DNA of 64,000 nt from Gammaproteobacteria bacterium (GTDB lineage: Bacteria > Pseudomonadota > Gammaproteobacteria > Arenicellales > UBA868): the NCBI GenBank assembly GCA_022451485.1, contig JAKUQS010000004.1, positions 62,001 to 126,000 of the forward strand. The letters run 5' to 3'. The number at the start of each line of letters is the position of its first letter. Positions within the stretch are counted from its first letter, which is position 1. The position numbers were made by a program, and so were the translations under genes. Of the stretch, positions 1-8,582 are shown one piece after another. Below the pieces are notes generated by a model, which was not told the DNA's origin, searched no databases, and was given only the letters and a program-made list of their open reading frames with translations.

Positions 1-256
1 TATCGCTTCCACCAATGAATTCCCCACGAATGTAAAGCTGAGGAATCGTCGGCCAATTTGAGAAAACCTTAATCCCTTCACGCAATTCATTGTCCATCAA
101 AACATCAGCATTGCCGAACGTTTCAACGCCGCAAGCCTGCAAGATTTGAACCGTTCGCCCGGAGAATCCACATTGTGGAAAATCTGGTGTGCCCTTCATA
201 AACAACATAACATTGTTATCATCAACGAGTTTCTGGATATGCTGTTGAATATCCAT
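1..256 (-). CDS. grxD: Monothiol glutaredoxin, Grx4 type (C-terminus cut by window edge)
   Basis: CGFS-type monothiol glutaredoxin, a family that binds and hands over [2Fe-2S] clusters with BolA-type partners in the cytoplasm. The translation shows the signature CGFS active site near residue 29, the preceding KGTPDFPQ stretch, and the WPTIPQLYI segment with the cis-Pro that contacts glutathione. About 85 of the usual 105-115 residues are visible; the C-terminus lies beyond position 1. Two in-frame ATGs exist at 262 and 256. An AGGAG sits directly against the first and about 7 bases before the second, so 256 is preferred. It lies 57 bp downstream of ibaG, its likely protein partner, and probably shares its transcript. 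Confidence 0.93.
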   Translation of the reverse strand, partial: MDIQQHIQKLVDDNNVMLFMKGTPDFPQCGFSGRTVQILQACGVETFGNADVLMDNELREGIKVFSNWPTIPQLYIRGEFIGGSD

Positions 257-313
257 CGGCATTCTCCTTCTTATGTGTGTTCACCCTTCAGGGCTGAAAC
301 AAATGTTTAGCAA

Positions 314-550
314 TCAATGCGGAACAGATTCCGATGGTGTCACTGTACGCATAGACAACGCATGGATGTCGGCGCGCATCTTTTCGCCTAGCACACTGTA
401 AACCAGCTGGTGACGTTGGACAGCGCTCTTGCCTTCAAACTCTGAACTAACAATAACGGCATCAAAGTGACGGCCATCTCCTGTAACGTCAACCTGAGAA
501 CCGGACAAGCCAGCCTCTATCCACATTTTGATGTCTTCTGGTGTAATCAT
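314..550 (-). CDS. ibaG: BolA-family protein IbaG
   Basis: Small (78 aa) BolA-fold protein. Members of this family pair with CGFS glutaredoxins to hold or transfer a [2Fe-2S] cluster; IbaG is the version usually found beside the mla operon. The C-terminal half carries the family pattern RHQLVYSVLGE followed by IHALSMRT, whose His is the expected cluster ligand. A TTG at 553 is in frame but the ATG at 550 is the better start. It sits between mlaB and grxD on the same strand. Assignment to IbaG rather than BolA rests on this gene order. Confidence 0.9.
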   Translation of the reverse strand: MITPEDIKMWIEAGLSGSQVDVTGDGRHFDAVIVSSEFEGKSAVQRHQLVYSVLGEKMRADIHALSMRTVTPSESVPH

Positions 551-644
551 CAATCATTCCGCCTGTATCGGCATAATTATAGTCGATTGTGGTCTGGCCA
601 TCAGAAATAATCCTGCTGAGCTGTCCAAATTGATCGGAGCATCT

Positions 645-974
645 TCAAGCATCGGACCGGCTGACCAACAAGTCACCGACACCCATCACCCGAATCAGTC
701 TAAGCACAACCTCAGGCACTTCACACCAGTGCACTTGGTATTGCGCAATGCGCGCCCTACGCATCCATTCAACCATCAAAGCGACCCCTGCGCTGTCCAC
801 CCGAATCAATCCAGTGAGGTCGACTTGTATGTCCGCGCCAGGCGCAGGGCTCGGCATCTCCGCAACCAAGCGACCCACTGTCTCAAAGGTCAGGCATCCG
901 CTGATAGACCAAGTGTCCACCGCTGTCTGAATCAAGCGCACTTCTTCAAGTGGCGTCGCCTCCACTGAACTCAC
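645..974 (-). CDS. mlaB: MlaB, STAS-domain subunit of the Mla lipid transporter
   Basis: Cytoplasmic STAS-domain protein of 109 aa that binds MlaF and stabilises the MlaFEDB inner-membrane ABC complex. The sequence has the STAS pattern of a beta strand followed by VDLTGLIRVDSAGVALM, the conserved loop and helix that contact the ATPase. It starts with GTG at 974, whose GTGA overlaps the mlaC stop codon, so translation is probably coupled. The family is very divergent in sequence, so the call relies on the STAS fold plus its place directly after mlaC. Confidence 0.9.
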   Translation of the reverse strand: MSSVEATPLEEVRLIQTAVDTWSISGCLTFETVGRLVAEMPSPAPGADIQVDLTGLIRVDSAGVALMVEWMRRARIAQYQVHWCEVPEVVLRLIRVMGVGDLLVSRSDA

Positions 975-1561
975 CGAAGCAACTCAAGCAGCGCGTCAAA
1001 TCCATCGGATTCGACAATACGACCGTAACTGTTGCGAAAATTAATAACCAGGCTGAGACGACTGATCAACACGTCGTAAATCAACCACTGGCCGTCACCC
1101 ACACGTAGCAATTTGTAATCGACCGGCAGTCTGGAACCGTCATCAAACCGGATCAAGGTTCGAACGATCGCAGTGCGGGCATCCTTTTTTAGCGAAAATG
1201 GCTTGAACTCGACCTTGGCCTCAGATATATGCTCAAAGATCGACGCCGCATAAGTCTTGATTAGCAACCGTCGGAAACTAGCAGTGAACTCCTCTTGCTG
1301 GGCTTGGGTTGCTTTTTGCCAGTGACGCCCGACCACCAGTCGCGCAATCTTTCTTACCGCCAGATGCGGGCCAAGTTCCCGATCAACCAACGCGTAGAGT
1401 TTCTCCGTATCCGACTCTAGCATCGTGCGTTGGGTCAACATTTGCTTTGTTAAGCGAGTCACACCCGCTTCAATCAGCTCCCCTGGTGACATTGAGGTTG
1501 CGACCGCGGCTGTCGTAAAGCACATCAACAGCAGGGCAATAAGCCGACAACGGTGCATCAT
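971..1561 (-). CDS. mlaC: MlaC, periplasmic phospholipid-binding protein
   Basis: Periplasmic shuttle (196 aa) that carries phospholipids between the outer membrane and the MlaFEDB complex. An N-terminal signal peptide is visible (hydrophobic LIALLLMCFTTAAVA). It is followed by the MlaC/Ttg2D fold with the recognisable VGRHW motif near residue 80 and the RTLIRFDDGSRLPVDYKL and WLIYDVLI segments. Length fits the family (about 200 aa). Two ATG codons in a row mark the start at 1561. The gene overlaps mlaD upstream by 4 bp and mlaB downstream by 4 bp. The outer-membrane partner mlaA is not in this window. Confidence 0.93.
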   Translation of the reverse strand: MMHRCRLIALLLMCFTTAAVATSMSPGELIEAGVTRLTKQMLTQRTMLESDTEKLYALVDRELGPHLAVRKIARLVVGRHWQKATQAQQEEFTASFRRLLIKTYAASIFEHISEAKVEFKPFSLKKDARTAIVRTLIRFDDGSRLPVDYKLLRVGDGQWLIYDVLISRLSLVINFRNSYGRIVESDGFDALLELLR

Positions 1562-2019
1562 TGCGCGCTCGCCCTACTGAACAACAACTCACCAATAAGT
1601 TGCTCTAACACTAACGCGGATTGCGTAATATCGATCGAGTCCCCCTCTTTAAGATAATCAACTTCTGCCCCCGGCACGACACCTACATACTGCGCTCCAA
1701 GGAGTCCGGCTGTGAGTATTGCCGCAGTGCTATCTACCGGTAGGTTGTTGTAATCCTGATCGATACTGAGTGTAACAATCGCACTATAATCTTCACGATC
1801 GCTTGAGATCGAAGAAACTCGACCAATCGTTACACCAGCTAGTGTCACTGGGGACTTAACGGTTAGGCCACCAATATTCTCAAACTTGGCCGTCACCCGA
1901 TAACCGGCACCGCCTGTGATCGCAGCCCAGTTGCCCACAAATAATGTCAGCCAAACCAATGCCGCTAATCCAGTCAGGATGAAAACACCGACCAGGGTTT
2001 CCTTAGCTCGTAGTGTCAT
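1558..2019 (-). CDS. mlaD: MlaD, MCE-domain membrane-anchored subunit
   Basis: 153-aa protein with one N-terminal transmembrane helix (about residues 8-28) and a single MCE domain (GYRVTAKFENIGGLTVKSPVTLAGV...). In the family it forms a hexameric ring that guides lipids between MlaC and MlaE. The hydrophobic C-terminal tail (ALVLEQLIGELLF) matches the helix that lines the central pore in characterised MlaD. The ATG at 2019 lies 3 bp after the mlaE stop codon. Confidence 0.95.
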   Translation of the reverse strand: MTLRAKETLVGVFILTGLAALVWLTLFVGNWAAITGGAGYRVTAKFENIGGLTVKSPVTLAGVTIGRVSSISSDREDYSAIVTLSIDQDYNNLPVDSTAAILTAGLLGAQYVGVVPGAEVDYLKEGDSIDITQSALVLEQLIGELLFSRASAQ

Positions 2020-2022
2020 TTA

Positions 2023-2802
2023 TTAAACCTCACTGAACATAATAGCCGTCAGGACATAGTCCAAACCGAGTACCGCGAGTGATCCAGTCACAACTGCTCG
2101 GGTCGTTGCCCGGCTGACGCCATCGGTCGTCGGCATTGCACTGTAACCCTCAAACACCGCCACCCATGTGACAACAAACCCAAAAACAAGACTCTTGAAA
2201 ATTCCAGCGAGCACATCGTGTACTACGTCCACACCCTCGTGCATTGATGACCAGAAAGTGCCTCCATCAACGCCTAACAGCACAGCACCTACCAGATAGC
2301 CGCCAAAGAGACCCACCACACTGAATAACGCAGCCAGCAACGGCATTACAACAACGCCAGCAAGAAATCGTGGCACAACTACTCGTGGCAAAGGGTCAAC
2401 TGCCATCATCTCCATTGCGTCGAGTTGCTGTGTAGCCCTCATCAACCCTATCTCCGCTGTAAGCGCCGACCCTGCTCGCCCAGCAAACAATAACGCCGTC
2501 AAGACTGGGCCAAGTTCCCGTGTCAGAAAAAGCCCGACGGCCAACCCCAAAGAAGATTCCGCGCCGAAACTCACCAACGTGTTGAACCCCTGTAGCCCAA
2601 GCATCATACCGACAAATAGCCCGGCAACGAGAATAATCGGCAAAGTCATTACGCCGACGGCATGGATCTGCTGGACTAACAGTCGAGGGCGACGAACCAT
2701 CATGCCCATTCCCCCGATAAGAGAAGCAAGAAACATACCGCCACGGCCTGTATGGTGAATAGCGGCAATACCAGCACGACCTAATCCACGCACCACGCTC
2801 AA
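2023..2802 (-). CDS. mlaE: MlaE, permease subunit of the Mla ABC transporter
   Basis: 259-aa polytopic membrane protein with the MlaE/YrbE permease fold: five to six hydrophobic segments and the family motif LFAGRAGSALTAEIGLM followed by EQ/DAMEMMAVDP, the coupling-helix region that meets MlaF. The start is TTG at 2802 forming a TTGA overlap with the mlaF stop; a GGGAGAG sits just upstream. A GTG two codons later is also possible. It works with MlaF, MlaD and MlaB to move phospholipids across the envelope and keep outer-membrane lipid asymmetry. Confidence 0.95.
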   Translation of the reverse strand: MSVVRGLGRAGIAAIHHTGRGGMFLASLIGGMGMMVRRPRLLVQQIHAVGVMTLPIILVAGLFVGMMLGLQGFNTLVSFGAESSLGLAVGLFLTRELGPVLTALLFAGRAGSALTAEIGLMRATQQLDAMEMMAVDPLPRVVVPRFLAGVVVMPLLAALFSVVGLFGGYLVGAVLLGVDGGTFWSSMHEGVDVVHDVLAGIFKSLVFGFVVTWVAVFEGYSAMPTTDGVSRATTRAVVTGSLAVLGLDYVLTAIMFSEV

Positions 2803-3662
2803 CTCTCTCCCTGAAAAAGATCGACCTGATAATCGGATGCGGGGTAGTGATAGGCAACTGGTCCATCCGGCAGACCGTCAAGGAATTGTCGGGCATCTGG
2901 CCTTGGACTCGCATTGACCACTTCTGGGGTACCCTCGACGATAACTTCACCCGCGGCAAACACGAATACATAATCAGCGATAGATAGTCCTTCAGCAACG
3001 TCCTGTGTCACCACGATAGATGACATACCTAGTGCATCATTCAGTTCTCGAATGAGCTGAACAATCACGCCTTTAGAAATCGGATCAAGTCCTGTAAAAG
3101 GTTCGTCGTACATCACCAGCACAGGATCCAACGCAACTGCCCGAGCCAGAGCAACGCGTCGTGCCATGCCACCTGATAATTCGGAAGGCATCAACCGTGA
3201 CGCACCGCGCAACCCCACCATTTCGAGTTTCATTTTGACTAGGTGATCAATTAACTTCGCGGGCAAATCGGTGTGTTCTCGAATGGGAAATGCGACGTTT
3301 TCAAATACGCTAAGTTCCGATAAGAGTGCATTGAACTGAAACAACATCCCCATTCGTCGACGCAAGTGATACAGACCTCGTTTGTCGAGTGACTGAACAT
3401 CAACATCGTCGACCACGACGTTGCCACAGCGTGGCTGAAGGCGGCCACCGATTAGACTCAACAGGGTCGACTTTCCACAGCCACTCGGGCCCATGATGAC
3501 GGTAATGCCACCACGAGGAATATCAAGGTCTAAAGATTCGTACACTGGGGTTTCTGCATAGTCAAAACCCACACTGTTTAAAGCAACCAACACATCGCTG
3601 CCTATTGAATGTTGTGATCGTTTCAAGCGGTTATCTCGGGTTTCGCGGTGGGAAACTCCCAA
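2799..3662 (-). CDS. mlaF: MlaF, ATPase subunit of the Mla ABC transporter
   Basis: ABC ATPase with Walker A (GPSGCGKST), a Q-loop (MLFQFNALLSELSVFENV), the signature LSGGMARRV and Walker B (LVMYDEPFTGLDP). It powers the MlaFEDB complex at the inner membrane. The start is uncertain. The longest frame opens with a TTG at 3662 giving 287 aa, longer than the usual ~270; a GTG at 3590 would begin closer to the family start (LVALNSVGFDY). It is the first gene of a compact mla operon and is divergent from kdsD. Confidence 0.94.
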   Translation of the reverse strand: MGVSHRETRDNRLKRSQHSIGSDVLVALNSVGFDYAETPVYESLDLDIPRGGITVIMGPSGCGKSTLLSLIGGRLQPRCGNVVVDDVDVQSLDKRGLYHLRRRMGMLFQFNALLSELSVFENVAFPIREHTDLPAKLIDHLVKMKLEMVGLRGASRLMPSELSGGMARRVALARAVALDPVLVMYDEPFTGLDPISKGVIVQLIRELNDALGMSSIVVTQDVAEGLSIADYVFVFAAGEVIVEGTPEVVNASPRPDARQFLDGLPDGPVAYHYPASDYQVDLFQGES

Positions 3663-3855
3663 ACCTAACCGGGTTCGTTCTACCGGCGGTCATTGTAGGT
3701 GCACCTCGGCGTAGCGGCCAATCCACAGATAAATCCCCCTGGTTTGCTAGCTTTGCGTCCCAGAGTAGTCGCAATTAAAAGCAGCCAGTTCCCAACGGCC
3801 TCTTCATTTAGAATAGCGATTTACCTGACCAAGATCAGTCACAGTTTAAAATAGA

Positions 3856-4827
3856 ATGGAATCGGCCAATTTTTCTCGCGAGGGCCGCGCCGTGATTGAA
3901 CTAGAGCGTGACGCTCTGGAACAATTGGCGCAACGCCTCGATGATTCCTTTGATCGCGCTTGTCAGATGCTGATGGCTTGCAGTGGTCGAATTGTGGTCT
4001 CGGGTATGGGTAAATCAGGGCACATCGGCAGAAAGATTGCGGCCACATTGGCCAGCACCGGTAGTCCTGCCTTCTTTGTTCATCCGGGCGAGGCCAGCCA
4101 TGGTGACCTTGGAATGATTCTATCGGGGGATGTGATCGTGATCATTTCCCATTCTGGTGAAACACCCGAAATCCTGACGATACTTCCTCTGATTAAACGC
4201 ATTGGCGCCAAACTGATCGTCTTAACGGGGTCCAGCCACTCTGCGATTGGCCAAGCCGCTGATATCTGCCTCGATGTCAGTGTAGTGCGCGAAGCCTGCC
4301 CACTGAACCTGACGCCAACGGCCAGCACAACAACTGCACTTGCTATGGGCGATGCGCTTGCCGTTGCGATCCTCAATGAACGTGGCTTTGGGGCAACAGA
4401 TTTTGGAGACAATCATCCAGGCGGCATACTCGGCCGGCGCGCCCTGATATACGTCCGCGACATCATGCACAGCCAAAACAGAATGCCGTTGGTCAACTGC
4501 GGCACAGCGCTACCCAAAGCTCTCGTAGAAATGAGCAGCAAGGGACTGGGTATGACGGGTGTTGTGGATAAGGACGGAAAACTCGTTGGCATCTTTACCG
4601 ACGGCGATCTCCGTCGAGCGCTCAACCAGTCGATTAACCTCTATGATGCCTTGATTGATGAAGTTATGACGGCTCACCCCCGGACGACGTCAGCCGATGC
4701 GTTGGCAGCAGAAACTGTCGTTGTAATGCGTGAGGGTTCTATCAACGGATTGTTCGCGATAAACGACGCGCGCGAACCCATTGGTGCGCTGAACATTCTT
4801 GACCTAGTTCGGGCGGGTATTTTTTAA
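3856..4827 (+). CDS. kdsD: Arabinose-5-phosphate isomerase KdsD
   Basis: Cytoplasmic enzyme (323 aa) that interconverts ribulose 5-phosphate and arabinose 5-phosphate, the first step toward the LPS sugar KDO. The N-terminal SIS domain shows GMGKSGHIGRKIAATLAS and HPGEASHGDLGM; two CBS domains follow from about residue 205. Length matches the family (about 325 aa). It opens a plus-strand operon with lptCAB. In the usual order kdsC, the KDO-8-phosphate phosphatase, lies between kdsD and lptC; here only 6 bp separate them and kdsC is absent. No clear Shine-Dalgarno precedes the ATG. Confidence 0.96.
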   Translation: MESANFSREGRAVIELERDALEQLAQRLDDSFDRACQMLMACSGRIVVSGMGKSGHIGRKIAATLASTGSPAFFVHPGEASHGDLGMILSGDVIVIISHSGETPEILTILPLIKRIGAKLIVLTGSSHSAIGQAADICLDVSVVREACPLNLTPTASTTTALAMGDALAVAILNERGFGATDFGDNHPGGILGRRALIYVRDIMHSQNRMPLVNCGTALPKALVEMSSKGLGMTGVVDKDGKLVGIFTDGDLRRALNQSINLYDALIDEVMTAHPRTTSADALAAETVVVMREGSINGLFAINDAREPIGALNILDLVRAGIF

Positions 4828-4833
4828 GACATA

Positions 4834-5271
4834 ATGCAATCCCTCGAAAAAATCACCGTTGCATTTACACTGCTCGCACTGGTTGGTCTGAGTCTCTGGC
4901 TAGACGCTACTTTTAACCCTTCCAACACGCCTAGCGAGGCAACGACTCAGCCTAAAGGCGAGGATTATTATATCGAGGGTGTACGAATCAGCGGCCGCGA
5001 CGATAATGGGATTCGTTTTTTGCTCACCGCGCAGCGACAACATCGTAATGCTGAAAATCAGCCGGCTATTCTGGAGCGCCCTCGCCTGACGCAGTTTGAC
5101 GAACAACACGGTGAGCGCCAAACACTGGCTGAGCATGGGGAGATCAAGGCCGACGGTAGTATGCTCACTCTCAGCGGCAATGTGCGGATTGTTCAGGAAA
5201 AATCAACGGATCGACCGAACACCGTGACCGACACCAACCGACTCACGATACGGCTTGCCTCCAAAGGTTAG
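4834..5271 (+). CDS. lptC: LptC, LPS-transport bridge protein
   Basis: 145-aa bitopic protein with a single N-terminal membrane helix (about residues 9-26) and a short beta-jellyroll domain. LptC receives LPS from the LptB2FG extractor and passes it to LptA. The YYIEGVRISGRDDNG pattern matches the family start of the jellyroll. It is shorter than the E. coli protein (191 aa), though the family varies in length. Identity is secured by its place between kdsD and lptA. Confidence 0.88.
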   Translation: MQSLEKITVAFTLLALVGLSLWLDATFNPSNTPSEATTQPKGEDYYIEGVRISGRDDNGIRFLLTAQRQHRNAENQPAILERPRLTQFDEQHGERQTLAEHGEIKADGSMLTLSGNVRIVQEKSTDRPNTVTDTNRLTIRLASKG

Positions 5272-5315
5272 CGTCGAGCGGGTCCACTACCTCGATCAAT
5301 ACCCTAGGGCTCCCT

Positions 5316-6317
5316 ATGTTTACTTACCGCCCGCTCCTTCGATGCTTGATCACCGCTATGCTTGTATTTCCATTAACCTCGAGCGGCGCTAATGATCGCG
5401 ATCAACCGGTTGTCATTCAGGCTGACGAGGTCGACATGGATCTCAAGTCCGGCCAGCGACTTTACCGAGGGAATGTGTCGGTCACACAAGGATCCATCAG
5501 GATACTCGCCGATCAAATTGAAATGACCTTTTCCAACGAACAACTTACCCTGGCCTTAGCCACCGGGCAGCCAGCCATATTTCGTCAACGACCTGCTGGG
5601 AAAAACCACGACGTGGTCGGTAAGGGTCAATCGATTAAAATGGACGAGGTCAACAACCTGGTGACGCTACGCGGTGGGGCAAGCCTTAAGCAGCAACAAG
5701 ATACGGTCTATGGGGAAACCATTGTTTATGACCTCCGCTCTGGCAAACTCCAAGTTCGCGGCGACGGCAATTCGGTCACTCAAACGACCCTAGCGCCAAA
5801 GACCCCGGGCGGCACATCCTCCGTTGAGTCCAGTTCAGCCACGACCACACGTGCGCGGATGGTCGTACGCCCCGATGCGCTGGACAGCAAATTGGTCGGC
5901 ACCGCAGAGGAATCCCCCGTGTCCCGTTATGTGATCATCAGCCCCAGCATCGTATACGCCAAACCCTCAGTTGACAGTTTGCCAATTGGCCAGTTTCCCC
6001 CCAATACGCCCATCGTCGTACACTCTCGGGCCAAGGATTGGGTCAGGGTCATCCCCCCGTCAGGCACACTCCAACTGTGGGTTTATGGAAAATACTTAAC
6101 CAAAACGTCTGGCGACTCTTCAGTGCAGGCGAACGATATTCGAATTCGCACCAAGCCCTCAACAGACCCAACGTCCGTAGTGGTCGGTTTTCTCAATCAA
6201 GGAGACCAAGTCCGAATCATCGATCAGCGAGGCCCTTGGAGTGCTATTGACCAGCCTATGAAGGTCCCGGCTTGGGTTCCGGCAGACAGAATTCGAGCGG
6301 CAGCAACCCCGAAATAG
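5316..6317 (+). CDS. lptA: LptA periplasmic LPS carrier fused to two C-terminal SH3-like domains
   Basis: Residues 1-25 form a signal peptide and about 30-160 an OstA/LptA domain (VVIQADEVDMDLKSGQ, YRGNVSVTQGSIRILAD, VVGKGQSIKMDE), the beta-jellyroll that links into the periplasmic LPS bridge. A Ser/Thr-rich linker follows (about 160-200). The remaining residues look like two bacterial SH3 domains, about 204-262 and 268-327; each ends in a tryptophan-containing strand (LWVYGKYL, AWVPADRI). Usual LptA is 160-190 aa, so the ~170-residue extension is unusual. SH3-like domains in the periplasm usually bind peptidoglycan or protein partners; that role here is inference. Flanked by lptC and lptB as expected. 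Confidence 0.9.
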   Translation: MFTYRPLLRCLITAMLVFPLTSSGANDRDQPVVIQADEVDMDLKSGQRLYRGNVSVTQGSIRILADQIEMTFSNEQLTLALATGQPAIFRQRPAGKNHDVVGKGQSIKMDEVNNLVTLRGGASLKQQQDTVYGETIVYDLRSGKLQVRGDGNSVTQTTLAPKTPGGTSSVESSSATTTRARMVVRPDALDSKLVGTAEESPVSRYVIISPSIVYAKPSVDSLPIGQFPPNTPIVVHSRAKDWVRVIPPSGTLQLWVYGKYLTKTSGDSSVQANDIRIRTKPSTDPTSVVVGFLNQGDQVRIIDQRGPWSAIDQPMKVPAWVPADRIRAAATPK

Positions 6318-6426
6318 ATGCTGTATTGAATCAGCGCAAATACCGATTTCCACCGTAGACTAGATCAAAGTGTGCTCGCATACCGTTACGCACACCGATT
6401 TACCGACAACAACGGAGCGATCAACT

Positions 6427-7152
6427 TTGACGACACTCAAAACACAGGGCATCGTCAAGAACTTCAACAAGTTAGCCGTGGTTAACCGTGTGGACATGGC
6501 CCTCAACGGTGGAGAAATCGTCGGCTTGCTGGGACCGAACGGTGCAGGCAAAACAACCTGTTTTGACATGATCTGTGGCCTGCTTCGGCCCGACGAAGGT
6601 TCTATTGTGCTCAATGACCAAAACGTCACGCATCTACCCATGCATCAGCGCGCTCGCCTTGGCATCGGCTATCTGCCGCAAGAGCCCTCTATCTTCCGCC
6701 GGCTGACTGTGGAGGAGAACTTGCTGGCCGTCCTCGAAGCCTTACCGGCATTAACGAAACAAGAACGTCAACACCGTGCTGACAAGATCTTGGCTGACTT
6801 TGGTATTGCCCACAAACGTGACAGCAAAGGCGCAACGCTGTCAGGCGGAGAACGTCGCCGGGTCGAGATTGCCCGTGCCGTCGTTCTCAAGCCTTTATTC
6901 ATGTTGCTCGACGAGCCGTTCGCCGGTATTGATCCCATATCCATCGGCGATATTCGGAACGCCATCACACAGCTCCGCGAAGCAGGTATCGGAGTCCTCA
7001 TCACGGATCACAACGTCCGCGAGGCCTTGAGTATCTGTGATCGCGCTTACATCATCGCTGATGGAATGGTATTGGCAGCCGGAAGTCCTAGCGACATTCT
7101 CAAGAACAACAACGTTCGCACCAGATACCTTGGACAGGAATTTCAACTTTAG
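6427..7152 (+). CDS. lptB: LptB, ATPase of the LPS export system
   Basis: Cytoplasmic ABC ATPase that drives LPS extraction from the inner membrane with LptFG. It has Walker A (GPNGAGKTTCF), signature LSGGERRRVEIAR, Walker B (LFMLLDEPFAGIDP) and the H-loop ITDHNVREAL, the classical LptB pattern. I chose the TTG at 6427: a GGAG lies 9 bases upstream and the product is 241 aa, the same length as E. coli LptB. The frame extends to a GTG at 6370, but that start has no ribosome-binding site. Confidence 0.96.
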   Translation: MTTLKTQGIVKNFNKLAVVNRVDMALNGGEIVGLLGPNGAGKTTCFDMICGLLRPDEGSIVLNDQNVTHLPMHQRARLGIGYLPQEPSIFRRLTVEENLLAVLEALPALTKQERQHRADKILADFGIAHKRDSKGATLSGGERRRVEIARAVVLKPLFMLLDEPFAGIDPISIGDIRNAITQLREAGIGVLITDHNVREALSICDRAYIIADGMVLAAGSPSDILKNNNVRTRYLGQEFQL

Positions 7153-7189
7153 ACCCCTATCCTGATATCCACGGTTCAATCCCATCCGC

Positions 7190-8530
7190 ATGAAACAGCG
7201 TCTCCAACTCAGGCACAGTCAACGCCTGCGTCCTACGCCTAGGCTGCAACAGTCGCTTCGCGTACTGCAATGCGCATCATTGACTCTACGAAACGAGTTG
7301 AGCGCAGTAGTCGAAGGTAATCCATTTCTCGAGCGCGATGACCTGTCGCGCAACGATCGATCAGGGAACACACCTGTGCCCGCAAGTATTCTGGATATGA
7401 CCTCGGCAAACGAAACCTTGAGCGATCGCCTAAAACGGCAACTATCAATACACACTCTCGATAGGATTGAACAAATCGTTACAGAGGCGCTTGTCGATAG
7501 CCTCGACGAGCGAGGCTATCTCGCCGACTCTTTCAGTGATATCCAAGAGGCCCTTGCCTTACCCACACCGGTCACCGAGGACATGTTCGAACGCTGTCTA
7601 CAACGCATACAACAACTTGAGCCCGTCGGGGTCGGTGCCCGAGACCTTAGAGAATGTTTGTTATTGCAATTAGAAGCACAACGGGTTACTCCATCAGCGG
7701 CTCTGGATATCGCCTTAACGATCGTGTCTGATCATCTCCCATTGATGGCAGAGCACCGCTACGATAGGCTCCAAAAAGGCATTGGCGTTTCCAGCCATGA
7801 TCTGGGCCTAGCCATGGGCCTGGTGCGCAAACTCAATCCGCGACCGGGGACCATCGAACAGACGGTAACATCGGATTTGGGTCCGCCCGACCTCATTGCA
7901 GAAGCACTGACGGACGGATGGCATGTGCGCCTGCACCCCGCCAACGAACATCGACTCTATCTCAACGAAAAGTACTGGCATGATTTCCCATCAAATCTGT
8001 CATCTGAGGCGCAACAATTTTTAAAGCAACAATTTCGAGATGCGCGGTGGTGGATACGCAACCTAGCGTTTCGCTATCACTCCGTTCTAGGCATCGGTCG
8101 AGCGATCGTTGAACACCAATCCGATTACCTTGAAAACCGTACAGCACCGCTTAAACCACTAACACTGCAGGACATCGCAACCACACTAAACATCCACGCC
8201 TCGACCGTGTCACGCGCCATTAATCAAAAAACAATTCTGACGCCACACGGCATACTTTCTCTCAAAAAGTTGTTTTCGGGCCACGTTACCGTCACCAATA
8301 GTGACGATATTTCCATCGCAGCGGTCAAGGATTACATCAGCGAAATGATACAATGCGAGCAACCGGAGACCCGCCTTAGCGACAAGGAGATTGCGCGGGC
8401 ACTAGATACGAGAGGGATTAAAATCGCTCGTCGGACAGTGGCTAAATACCGTAACGACCTGCGAATTCCCCCCGCGAGTCAACGACGTAAAATCAACGCC
8501 CCAGTCTTAAACAAGGGAACCATTGCCTAA
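7190..8530 (+). CDS. rpoN: RNA polymerase sigma-54 factor
   Basis: 446-aa sigma-54 that recognises -24/-12 promoters and needs enhancer-binding ATPases. Region I is the glutamine/leucine-rich N-terminus (LRHSQRLRPTPRLQQSLRVLQ), followed by an acidic segment, the core-binding region and the HTH (TLQDIATTLNIHASTVSRAI). The C-terminal RpoN box reads ARRTVAKYR. It is slightly shorter than E. coli RpoN (477 aa), mainly in the acidic linker. It sits directly after lptB. The hpf gene that usually separates rpoN from ptsN is missing. Confidence 0.96.
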   Translation: MKQRLQLRHSQRLRPTPRLQQSLRVLQCASLTLRNELSAVVEGNPFLERDDLSRNDRSGNTPVPASILDMTSANETLSDRLKRQLSIHTLDRIEQIVTEALVDSLDERGYLADSFSDIQEALALPTPVTEDMFERCLQRIQQLEPVGVGARDLRECLLLQLEAQRVTPSAALDIALTIVSDHLPLMAEHRYDRLQKGIGVSSHDLGLAMGLVRKLNPRPGTIEQTVTSDLGPPDLIAEALTDGWHVRLHPANEHRLYLNEKYWHDFPSNLSSEAQQFLKQQFRDARWWIRNLAFRYHSVLGIGRAIVEHQSDYLENRTAPLKPLTLQDIATTLNIHASTVSRAINQKTILTPHGILSLKKLFSGHVTVTNSDDISIAAVKDYISEMIQCEQPETRLSDKEIARALDTRGIKIARRTVAKYRNDLRIPPASQRRKINAPVLNKGTIA

Positions 8531-8582
8531 GCCCATGGTCGGACTAATAAGCAATTTACTCTTCCGATCTGGAGAAAACTGA

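Noticed and set aside
528-968. 146-codon plus-strand frame opposite ibaG and mlaB
   Set aside because: It lies wholly antisense to two recognised genes and has no family motif; a shadow of coding constraint.
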